A stretch of DNA of 64,000 nucleotides from Petropleomorpha daqingensis (GTDB lineage Bacteria > Actinomycetota > Actinomycetes > Mycobacteriales > Geodermatophilaceae), in the NCBI RefSeq assembly GCF_013408985.1, contig NZ_JACBZT010000001.1:3596001-3660000 (forward strand), written 5' to 3'. The notes beneath the pieces were generated by a model. It was not told the DNA's origin, made no database searches, and saw only the letters and a program-made list of their open reading frames with translations. Made by a program: the position numbers and the translations under genes. Below are positions 58,520 to 64,000 of this stretch, one piece after another. Each line of letters starts with the position of its first letter. Position 1 is the stretch's first letter.

Positions 58520-59931
58520 GTGCCGGCCGCCTCGCGGGCGCGCGAGGGGCCGTAGGGGACGTCGCCGTCCTCCTCCACCTGCGCGCGCCACCGGCGGCGC
58601 AACAGCCGCAGTGCGACGAACGTGCCGTAGCCGACCGCGACGTACAGCGCCAGGGTGGCGCCGAAGAACAGCCAGACGTCGCCCGAGGTCGTCACCGCGT
58701 CGCGGGTGAGCAGGTAGCCGACGACCGTCCACGGCTGCCGGCCGACCTCGGTGACGATCCAGCCGCATTCCAGCGCGGCGATCGCCGCGACCCCGGACAC
58801 CGCGGTGCAGCGCAGGAACCAGCGGCCGGTGGGGACAGCGCGGCGGCGCCAGGCGGCGACGGCGAACCAGATCGAGAGCGCGAGCAGCGCGAACCCGATG
58901 CCCACCATGATCTGGAAGCACCAGTGCACGAGCGTGATCAGGTGGTCGGGCGGCCGCAGCTCCGGCGGGATGGCGTCGAGTCCCCGGATGCGGGTGCCCG
59001 GGCTGAAGCCGGACAGCAGCGAGGCGCCGTTCGGGAGATCGATGCCGAAGCGCACCCGGCCGTGCTCGTAGACGCCCAGCAGCGTCTCGGGCACGTGGGT
59101 GCTCGTCCTCGGCACCATCTCGATCGCGGCGAACTTGGCCGGCTCGTTCTGGAAGACCGCCCGGGCCGCCACGTCGCCCACGAAGATCTGCACCGGCGTG
59201 GCGATCGCCGCGACCGTGAACGGGATGGCCAGGCCGAGGCGGTGCAGCCGGTCGTTCCGTCGGCGGAGCAGGCCGACCGCGTAGACGCCGGCCACCGTGA
59301 AGCCGGCGATCATGTAGGCGGCCAGCAGCATGTGCAGGGCTTCGTACCAGAAGGCGCCGTTGAAGATCACGCCCAGCGGGCGGACGTCGACGACGCGGCC
59401 GTCGCGCAGCGTGAAGCCCGCGGGCTGGTTCATCCAGCCGTTGGCCGCGACGACCGACAGCGTGCCGCCGATGCCGGCCAGCGGCACCGGGACGCCGGTC
59501 CAGAAGTGCGGCCACGGGCGCATGCGGTCCCAGCCGTAGATGTAGATCGCGACGAAGATCGCCTCGAGGAAGAAGAACAGCCCCTCGACCGCGAACGGGA
59601 TCCCGAAGGCCGCGCCGAAGCGGCCCATCAGCCCCGGCCAGAGCAGCCCGAGCTCGAACGAGAGCACGGTGCCCGACACCGCTCCCACGGCGAACAGCAC
59701 GGCCGAGACCTGCGACCACCGGCGGGCGAGCACCAGCGCCTGCTGGTCGCCGTGGCGCAGCCCGCGCCAGTTCGCGATGAGCATCAGGAAGGTGAACGCG
59801 ACGCCGAACGGCACCAGGATGATGTGGAAGCCCAGGGTGAACGCCATCTGCTCGCGGGCGGGCAGCAGCTGCGAAGGGTCACCCGCAGCGGCGAGCAGCT
59901 CCCCGGCCGCCCGGGGGAGCAGGTCCGGCAC
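58516..59931 (-). CDS. cydA: Cytochrome bd-type oxidase subunit I (short Q-loop)
   Basis: CydA carries the three hemes and the quinol site of cytochrome bd, which reduces O2 without pumping protons. The 471-residue protein has the heme b595 ligand in L-G-F-H-I-I near the start, the G-R-F-G-A-A-F-G-I-P-F block, heme b558 ligand His in F-W-Y-E-A-L-H-M and the expected Met farther on, plus G-W-I-V-T-E-V-G-R-Q-P-W near residue 390. The quinol loop after helix 6 looks short, as in actinobacterial and cyanide-insensitive forms. GTG at 59931 is assigned from the first conserved residues; a start farther up is possible. Confidence 0.93.
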   Translation of the reverse strand: MPDLLPRAAGELLAAAGDPSQLLPAREQMAFTLGFHIILVPFGVAFTFLMLIANWRGLRHGDQQALVLARRWSQVSAVLFAVGAVSGTVLSFELGLLWPGLMGRFGAAFGIPFAVEGLFFFLEAIFVAIYIYGWDRMRPWPHFWTGVPVPLAGIGGTLSVVAANGWMNQPAGFTLRDGRVVDVRPLGVIFNGAFWYEALHMLLAAYMIAGFTVAGVYAVGLLRRRNDRLHRLGLAIPFTVAAIATPVQIFVGDVAARAVFQNEPAKFAAIEMVPRTSTHVPETLLGVYEHGRVRFGIDLPNGASLLSGFSPGTRIRGLDAIPPELRPPDHLITLVHWCFQIMVGIGFALLALSIWFAVAAWRRRAVPTGRWFLRCTAVSGVAAIAALECGWIVTEVGRQPWTVVGYLLTRDAVTTSGDVWLFFGATLALYVAVGYGTFVALRLLRRRWRAQVEEDGDVPYGPSRAREAAGT

Positions 59932-60027
59932 GGCTCCAGCGTGCGCCCGGTCTCCCCGCCGCACACTCCCGCCGGCACCGTCGGAGCACGACTGGTCCGG
60001 TCGCTCGGTCGCTGACAGGCTGGGGCG

Positions 60028-60348
60028 ATGATCTTCATCACCGCGAAGTTCCGGGTCCGCCCCGAGGACGCCGACGCCTGGCCGTCGATCAGCAAGTCGT
60101 TCACCGAGGCGACCCGCGCGGAGCCCGGCTGCCTGTGGTTCGACTGGTCGCGCAGCCTGGACGACCCGAACGAGTACGTGCTGGTCGAGGCGTTCCGGGA
60201 CGGCGACGCGGGCGCCGCGCACGTGCAGTCCGACCACTTCAAGGCCGCGCAGCGCGAGCTGCCGCCGCACCTGGCCGAGACGCCGCGGATCGTCAACTTC
60301 ACGGTTCCGCAGGACGACTGGTCGGAGCTGGGGGAGATGCGGGTCTGA
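60028..60348 (+). CDS. Antibiotic biosynthesis monooxygenase (ABM) domain protein
   Basis: The 106-residue protein has the ABM ferredoxin-like fold: I-F-I-T-A-K-F-R-V at the start, T-R-A-E-P-G-C-L-W-F-D-W near residue 30, the Y-V-L-V-E-A-F-R-D block near 51 and H-V-Q-S-D-H-F near 66. Relatives include quinol monooxygenases of the YgiN type and heme-degrading enzymes. CAGGCT lies 6 nt before the ATG, which fits a leaderless start. It is divergent from cydA by about 95 bp. A quinol-modifying role next to cytochrome bd is possible but only a guess. Confidence 0.85.
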   Translation: MIFITAKFRVRPEDADAWPSISKSFTEATRAEPGCLWFDWSRSLDDPNEYVLVEAFRDGDAGAAHVQSDHFKAAQRELPPHLAETPRIVNFTVPQDDWSELGEMRV

Positions 60349-60443
60349 CCCAGGGAGATCGACGGGCGCGAGGGCGGCGCGGCGGCGGCTAGCGTCGCCG
60401 GCGTCGTTCTTCCGCGCACGGGGGCCTTCTGGAGGGTTTCCGC

Positions 60444-61217
60444 ATGTCCGAAGCGAACGTTGTCGCCCCCACCACCCCCACCGTCGTCCTCGTGCACGGC
60501 GCCTTCGCCGACAGCTCGTCGTGGAACGGCGTGGTGGAGGGCCTGCAGGCCGCCGGGATCCCGGTGACGACGGTCCCGAACCCGCTGCGCGGCATCTCCA
60601 TCGATGCCGCCTACGTGGCCAGCGCGCTGGCGCAGGTACCGGGACCGGTGCTGGCGGTCGGGCACTCCTACGGTGGGGCGATCATCACCAACGCGGCGCT
60701 GCACGCGGGCAACGTCGTCGGGTTGGTCTACGTCGCCGCCTTCGCACCGGACCAGGGCGAGAAGCTCTTCGACATCGAGGCCGGCTCGACCGACAGCGTG
60801 CTCAACTCGGCGCTGGTGCAGCGGACCTACCCGACGGGGGAGGGCGACGCGACGCAGGTCGAGGTCGGGATCGACCCGGAGAAGTTCCACGACGCGTTCG
60901 CCGCCGACCTGCCGCACGCGCAGACCGCGGTCATGGCCGCGACGCAGCGCCCGGCCTCACTTCTCGGGTTCGTCGAGCCGACCGGGACGCCGGCCTGGCG
61001 CAGCCTGCCGTCGTGGGCCGTCGTGGCCACCGGCGACAAGGCGGCCGGCAGCGACGTCGTCCGGTCGATGGCCCAGCGGGCGGGGGCGACGATCACCGAG
61101 GTCGAGGGATCACACGTGATCATGATCTCGAAGCCGCAGGTCGTGATCGACGTGATCCGGCAGGCGCTGACCGCGGTGAGCTCGGCGGCTCCGACGCCGT
61201 CCGGCGCATTGAGCTGA
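60444..61217 (+). CDS. Alpha/beta hydrolase
   Basis: The 257-residue protein is a serine alpha/beta-hydrolase of the type with V-L-V-H-G-A-F-A-D-S-S-S-W near residue 16, nucleophile Ser75 in V-G-H-S-Y-G-G and the catalytic His in the E-V-E-G-S-H-V segment. This group is often induced by oxidants or solvents and lies next to ABM or cupin genes. Ribosome site is GGAGGG, about 7 nt upstream. A TAGCGT box (about 60391) may be the -10, giving a leader near 45 nt. The stop shares one base with the cupin start (TGATG). Substrate unknown. Confidence 0.87.
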   Translation: MSEANVVAPTTPTVVLVHGAFADSSSWNGVVEGLQAAGIPVTTVPNPLRGISIDAAYVASALAQVPGPVLAVGHSYGGAIITNAALHAGNVVGLVYVAAFAPDQGEKLFDIEAGSTDSVLNSALVQRTYPTGEGDATQVEVGIDPEKFHDAFAADLPHAQTAVMAATQRPASLLGFVEPTGTPAWRSLPSWAVVATGDKAAGSDVVRSMAQRAGATITEVEGSHVIMISKPQVVIDVIRQALTAVSSAAPTPSGALS

Positions 61218-61552
61218 TGACCGGTCCCGCGCCGGCGCTGGAGCGGACCGAAGTCCAGCGCGGTGCGCTGTCCGTCGCGGGACGGGAGGTCGTGCAGCTG
61301 CTGATCCGCATCCCGGCCGGAGAGGGGTCGGGTCGGCACACGCACCCCGGCGAGGAGGTCGGTTACGTCCTCGCCGGGAGCGTCGAGGTGCGGGTCGAGG
61401 GCGACCCGCCTCGGGTGCTGCAGGCCGGCGACGGCTTCGTCGTCCCGCCGCGGACGCCGCACGAGGCGCGCGCCGCCGGGCCCGGGACGGCGGAGCTGCT
61501 CAGCACCTACCTGGTGGCCACGGGCGAGCCGATCTCGACGCCGGTCGGCTGA
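61217..61552 (+). CDS. Cupin domain protein (small)
   Basis: The 111-residue protein is a single cupin barrel. The first metal motif is seen in G-R-H-T-H-P-G-E-E-V-G-Y-V-L-A-G, with two His and a Glu, and the second in P-P-R-T-P-H-E-A. Such small cupins can be dioxygenases, isomerases or metal-dependent sensors. The ATG shares one base with the preceding hydrolase stop. Its 3' end overlaps the convergent cupin gene by 46 bp, an unusually long overlap. Confidence 0.85.
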   Translation: MTGPAPALERTEVQRGALSVAGREVVQLLIRIPAGEGSGRHTHPGEEVGYVLAGSVEVRVEGDPPRVLQAGDGFVVPPRTPHEARAAGPGTAELLSTYLVATGEPISTPVG

Positions 61553-62004
61553 CCCGCGGTCGCGGGACGGGTGGCGTAGCGCTGCATCATCGCGGCCATG
61601 TCGACCGGGTCGAACCGGCCGTCGGGGCCGGGCCGGAGCCTGGCGAGCTCCCGGAAGTACTCGACGTAGTCGGCCGGCGTGATCGTGCAGAGCAGCAGGG
61701 CCGGGGCGTCGGAATCGGCGTTGGCGAAGGTGTGCGGCGCCCCGATCGGCGCGACGACGAGCCGGCCCGGGGTGGCCACGAACGAGTCGCTGCCGGTGGT
61801 GAAGCGGACGGCGCCGGAGAGGACGAACCAGGTCTCGTCGTTGCGCTGGTGCACGTGCTGCGGCGGGCCGACCCAGCCGGGGACCAGCGAGCACTCGACG
61901 ATCCCGATCCGGCCGGCGGTCGTCGTCCCGTCCTCGAGCAGCCGGAAGGTGTTGCCGGCGGCGGTGAAGGTCTCGACCTCCGCCGGGCTCATCACGACGG
62001 TCAC
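61507..62004 (-). CDS. Cupin domain protein (quercetinase/pirin-like single barrel)
   Basis: The 165-residue protein is a cupin with first motif P-P-Q-H-V-H-Q-R-N-D-E-T-W-F-V-L-S-G and second motif A-P-I-G-A-P-H-T-F, giving the usual metal ligands. It resembles quercetin 2,3-dioxygenase-like small proteins of actinobacteria. GTG at 62004 overlaps the stop of the ABM gene before it (GTGA); an ATG four codons later is an alternative. It is the second gene of a minus-strand pair that is divergent from the TetR gene and likely under its control. Confidence 0.83.
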   Translation of the reverse strand: MTVVMSPAEVETFTAAGNTFRLLEDGTTTAGRIGIVECSLVPGWVGPPQHVHQRNDETWFVLSGAVRFTTGSDSFVATPGRLVVAPIGAPHTFANADSDAPALLLCTITPADYVEYFRELARLRPGPDGRFDPVDMAAMMQRYATRPATAGQPTGVEIGSPVATR

Positions 62005-62303
62005 GACCGGGCACCTTCGTGGACGATCTCGTAGAGCGCCGGAGTCGTGGGGAACGCCCGCCACTCCGGGTCGCTGACCAGCCGGCGGAACTCCTCGCCG
62101 TGCGCATTGCGCCAGTCCTCCGCCGTCGCCCACTCGACGTAGTTGACGAAGCGGAAGCGGGCGTCGGGCGACAGCGACCGGTGCAGCTGGTGGCCGAGGT
62201 AGCCGCGCTGCGCGCTCATGTGGGCGTTGACCACGCCGAACAGGGCGAGGAAGTCGTCGTCCCGGCCGTCCGGGACCTCGAAGCAGTTGATGAAGCGGAC
62301 CAC
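62001..62303 (-). CDS. ABM-like dimeric alpha-beta-barrel protein
   Basis: The 100-residue protein has the antibiotic-biosynthesis-monooxygenase fold: V-R-F-I-N-C-F-E-V at the start, Q-R-G-Y-L-G-H-Q-L near residue 32, F-R-F-V-N-Y-V-E-W near 50 and the A-H-G-E-E-F-R-R-L segment. It overlaps the cupin gene by 4 bp and is divergent from the TetR gene, with the TTGCAC/GTGCAA operator between. The GTG start follows GGAGG. Likely co-regulated with the cupin. Substrate unknown. Confidence 0.8.
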   Translation of the reverse strand: MVRFINCFEVPDGRDDDFLALFGVVNAHMSAQRGYLGHQLHRSLSPDARFRFVNYVEWATAEDWRNAHGEEFRRLVSDPEWRAFPTTPALYEIVHEGARS

Positions 62304-62321
62304 CGAGTCCTCCTACGTTTG

Positions 62322-62346
62322 TTGCACTTGTGTGCAATGAGTGCAC
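62322..62346. promoter_or_regulatory. Likely TetR operator between the ABM gene and tetR
   Basis: TTGCAC-ttgt-GTGCAA is a perfect 6-bp inverted repeat (62322-62337), followed by another GTGCAC (62341-62346). It covers the -35 region of tetR and the start area of the divergent genes. Confidence 0.55.
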
Positions 62347-62351
62347 GTCGT

Positions 62352-62357
62352 TATAGT
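62352..62357 (+). promoter_or_regulatory. Leaderless-type -10 box TATAGT of tetR
   Basis: TATAGT is followed by 6 nt and the ATG at 62364. Confidence 0.6.
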
Positions 62358-62363
62358 CCGGGC

Positions 62364-62984
62364 ATGACAGCCGGTCAAGAGGTTCGCCCGGGGGGTCGCG
62401 AGGCGCAGAAGCGGCGCACGCGGAACGCCATCGTGGCGGCCACGCGGGAGCTGGTCGCGGGCGGACGCACGCCGTCGATCGACGAGATCGCGGCGGCGGC
62501 CGACGTCTCGCGGCGGACGATCTACATGCACTTCCCGACGCTGGACCACCTGCTGCTCGACGCCGCGTCGGGGTTGCTCGCGGAGACGACCGTCGACGCG
62601 CGGCTGGCGGCCAGCGAGGAGCAGGGGGAGGACGCCGTGGCCCGCACCGATGCGCTCGCTCGCGGGCTGGCCGAGACGGCGCCGTCGGCGCTGCCGCTGG
62701 GGCGCAAGCTCATCGCGCTGACCGTGGACACCCCGGCGGGATCCGTCCGCCGGGGGTACCGGCGGACCTCGTGGGTGGAGCGGGCCCTGGCGCCGGTGCG
62801 CGAGGAGCTGTCGCCGGAGCGCTACGAGCGGCTGGTCTCGGCGCTGTGCGTCGTCCTCGGCTGGGAGGCGATGGTCGTGCTGCGCGACATCCGCGGTCTG
62901 GACGCCGCCGACGAGGAGGAGACCCTGCGCTGGGCCGCGCGGGCGCTGGTGCAGGCCGCGCTGGAGGAGGAGCGGACGTCGTGA
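62364..62984 (+). CDS. TetR family transcriptional regulator
   Basis: The 206-residue protein has an N-terminal TetR helix-turn-helix (R-T-R-N-A-I-V-A-A-T-R-E-L-V near residue 20, I-D-E-I-A-A-A-A-D-V-S-R-R-T-I-Y-M-H-F at about 40-58) and an all-helical C-terminal ligand domain. It likely represses itself and the divergent ABM-cupin pair through the palindrome at 62322-62337. The stop shares one base with the RidA start, so the two are co-expressed. The ligand cannot be predicted. Confidence 0.92.
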   Translation: MTAGQEVRPGGREAQKRRTRNAIVAATRELVAGGRTPSIDEIAAAADVSRRTIYMHFPTLDHLLLDAASGLLAETTVDARLAASEEQGEDAVARTDALARGLAETAPSALPLGRKLIALTVDTPAGSVRRGYRRTSWVERALAPVREELSPERYERLVSALCVVLGWEAMVVLRDIRGLDAADEEETLRWAARALVQAALEEERTS

Positions 62985-63370
62985 TGACCGAACCCGTCAA
63001 CCCCTGGACGTGGCAGGAGCGCTTCGGCTACTCGCAGGCCTGGCGGGTGGACGGCGCGGAGTCCCTGGTCGTCGTCGCCGGGCAGGGCCCGATCGCTGCG
63101 GACGGCTCGCTCGTCGGTGCCGGCGACTTCGAGGCGCAGGCCCGCCGGACCTTCGAGAACCTCCGCACCGTGCTCGAGGCGGCCGGCACGTCGTTCGCCG
63201 GTCTGGTGTCGACGACGACGTACCTCACCGACGTCACGCGAGCCCGCGACCTCGGCCGCGTGCGCGCCGAGTTCGTCACCGGGCCGCCGCCCGCGGGCAC
63301 CGTCGTCGGCGTCACCGGCCTCGCGGTGCCCGGCATGATGCTGGAGATCTCTGCGATCGCCGTCCGGTAG
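62984..63370 (+). CDS. RidA family protein (YjgF/YER057c/UK114)
   Basis: The 128-residue protein is of the RidA superfamily, whose archetype hydrolyses reactive enamines or imines. It shows V-V-A-G-Q-G-P-I near 32, Q-A-R-R-T-F-E-N-L near 54, the T-T-T-Y-L-T-D segment near 78 and V-V-G-V-T-G-L-A-V-P-G-M-M-L-E-I-S-A-I-A-V at the end. The usual RidA arginine before the last strand is replaced by a different pattern, so it may be an Rid2-7 type rather than true RidA. ATG shares a base with the TetR stop. Confidence 0.86.
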   Translation: MTEPVNPWTWQERFGYSQAWRVDGAESLVVVAGQGPIAADGSLVGAGDFEAQARRTFENLRTVLEAAGTSFAGLVSTTTYLTDVTRARDLGRVRAEFVTGPPPAGTVVGVTGLAVPGMMLEISAIAVR

Positions 63371-63377
63371 CAGGGTT

Positions 63378-63893
63378 TCAGACGGCGGCGGGCGTGCCCG
63401 CGGGTGTGACGACGAGCCAGGTGCCGCCGAACTCGGCTACGCCGTGGCAGAGGACCTGCCCCGGGCCCTCTGCGGCGTAGTGGTAGAGCGGGTGGCCGGC
63501 GTAGGTGACCTGGGTCGAGCCGTCGTTCCGCGGCGTCGTGCCGAGCAGCTCCGCCTGGGCCTCCCCGGCCGCGACCGGCGGTCCGTCGGTGAGCACCGGG
63601 GGCCAGGCCGCGGCGCAGTCGCCGTAGCAGTCGGGGCTGCTGGTCGTCTCCTTGTCGAACAGGTAGATGGCCTGTCCGCGGAGGTCGAACAGCATGGTCC
63701 CGTAGTCGCTGCCACCGGTCGTGACGGTCTGCGCGGCGGCCGCCGGCTCGCTCGAGGAGGAGCTCGGCGTGGTCGGCCCGGTCGCGGTGGACGCTGCCGC
63801 GGGGGTCTCGCTGTCCGCGGAGGAGCCACCGCAGCCGGTGAGGAGCAGGCCAGTCGCGAGCAGACAGGCGGCGAGGCGCCGGGGAAGGGACAT
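63378..63893 (-). CDS. Lipoprotein with secreted-repeat (COG4315, Yx(F/W/Y)xxD) domain
   Basis: The 171-residue lipoprotein has a signal peptide with lipobox L-L-T-G-C (Cys21), a Ser/Thr/Ala linker to about residue 58, and a pair of COG4315-type repeats: G-Q-A-I-Y-L-F-D-K-E-T-T near 74 and G-H-P-L-Y-H-Y-A-A-E near 133, with a C-Y-G-D-C pair that may form a disulfide. Such proteins are common in actinobacteria and of unknown function, although some lie near electron-transfer systems. A TTGACA (63948-63953, minus strand) may be its -35 box. Confidence 0.86.
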   Translation of the reverse strand: MSLPRRLAACLLATGLLLTGCGGSSADSETPAAASTATGPTTPSSSSSEPAAAAQTVTTGGSDYGTMLFDLRGQAIYLFDKETTSSPDCYGDCAAAWPPVLTDGPPVAAGEAQAELLGTTPRNDGSTQVTYAGHPLYHYAAEGPGQVLCHGVAEFGGTWLVVTPAGTPAAV

Positions 63894-63980
63894 CGTCGAC
63901 CTCCGACTCGTCGACGACCACGGTCTCGGCGGCGGGCCGAGCTGTCAACGACGCCACGAACCTCCGGCCGCCATCGAAGA

Positions 63981-63996
63981 TGGGGCAACTGCCCCA
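63981..63996. promoter_or_regulatory. Short palindrome at the right edge
   Basis: TGGGGCA-ac-TGCCCCA is a perfect 7-bp inverted repeat, operator-like, in the control region between the lipoprotein gene and whatever lies to the right of the window. Confidence 0.35.
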
Positions 63997-64000
63997 TGTG

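Overview
The window is 64 kb of very high-GC DNA with GTG and TTG starts, tightly overlapping operons and many leaderless-type promoters (a TANNNT -10 box 5-7 nt before the start codon). This points to an actinobacterium. Protein content and gene style suggest the Geodermatophilaceae (Blastococcus, Geodermatophilus or Modestobacter type), but that placement is an inference. I see no rRNA, tRNA or CRISPR array. There is one complete insertion sequence.

Layout. 1-8.7 kb: end of lon, an adenylate kinase paralogue, an L,D-transpeptidase lipoprotein, a DHA2 drug exporter, a GNAT enzyme, a DUF1684 protein, a luciferase-like monooxygenase, an esterase and a GrpB protein. 8.8-15.6 kb: one-carbon/folate block with an SDR oxidoreductase, purU, and a five-gene operon metF-folD-pabBC-fchA-folP. 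15.9-18.6 kb: cytoplasmic PAS-GAF histidine kinase, NarL-type regulator and a 2Fe-2S ferredoxin. 18.7-31 kb: esterase, muconolactone-isomerase-like protein, LigA and LigB type extradiol dioxygenase subunits, two tetrahydrofolate-dependent aromatic O-demethylases (LigM/DesA type), an MFS carrier and a five-gene branched-chain-type ABC importer. 30.5-32.3 kb: type I extradiol dioxygenase plus a DUF1932 dehydrogenase. 32.3-33.4 kb: an IS481-family element. 33.4-47.6 kb: hydrolases, serA-aroG, exporters, membrane proteins, a second two-component system and a secreted SGNH hydrolase. 47.7-51.2 kb: 4-oxalomesaconate hydratase (ligJ), a GntR regulator, CHA aldolase (ligK) and a PrpF-type tautomerase (galD/ligU). 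51.2-54.6 kb: a flavin-based extracytoplasmic electron-transfer trio and a second GntR. 54.7-64 kb: an FAD oxidase, ALDH7, cytochrome bd, and a small TetR-controlled group of cupin, ABM and RidA proteins.

How it fits together. The central genes read as a route for methoxylated lignin acids. The ABC importer takes up substrate; the two demethylases move methyl groups from syringate/3-O-methylgallate (or vanillate) to tetrahydrofolate; LigAB opens gallate (or protocatechuate); tautomerase, hydratase and aldolase give pyruvate and oxaloacetate. The methyl-THF is reoxidised by MetF, FolD/FchA and PurU to formate and free THF, and folP and pabBC in the same operon can enlarge the folate pool. I see neither LigC nor LigI in the window, which fits a gallate-type (syringyl) route that does not need them.

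Two regulatory signals tie the blocks together. A 17-bp element, TACGTC-N4-GTC, occurs at five intergenic sites next to these genes; in three promoters it lies exactly 69 bp from the presumed -10 box. A second operator, ATyGTTGACrAT, lies before the importer operon, before ligJ and before the second GntR gene. Neither regulator assignment is proven; the two-component system and the two GntR proteins are the obvious candidates.
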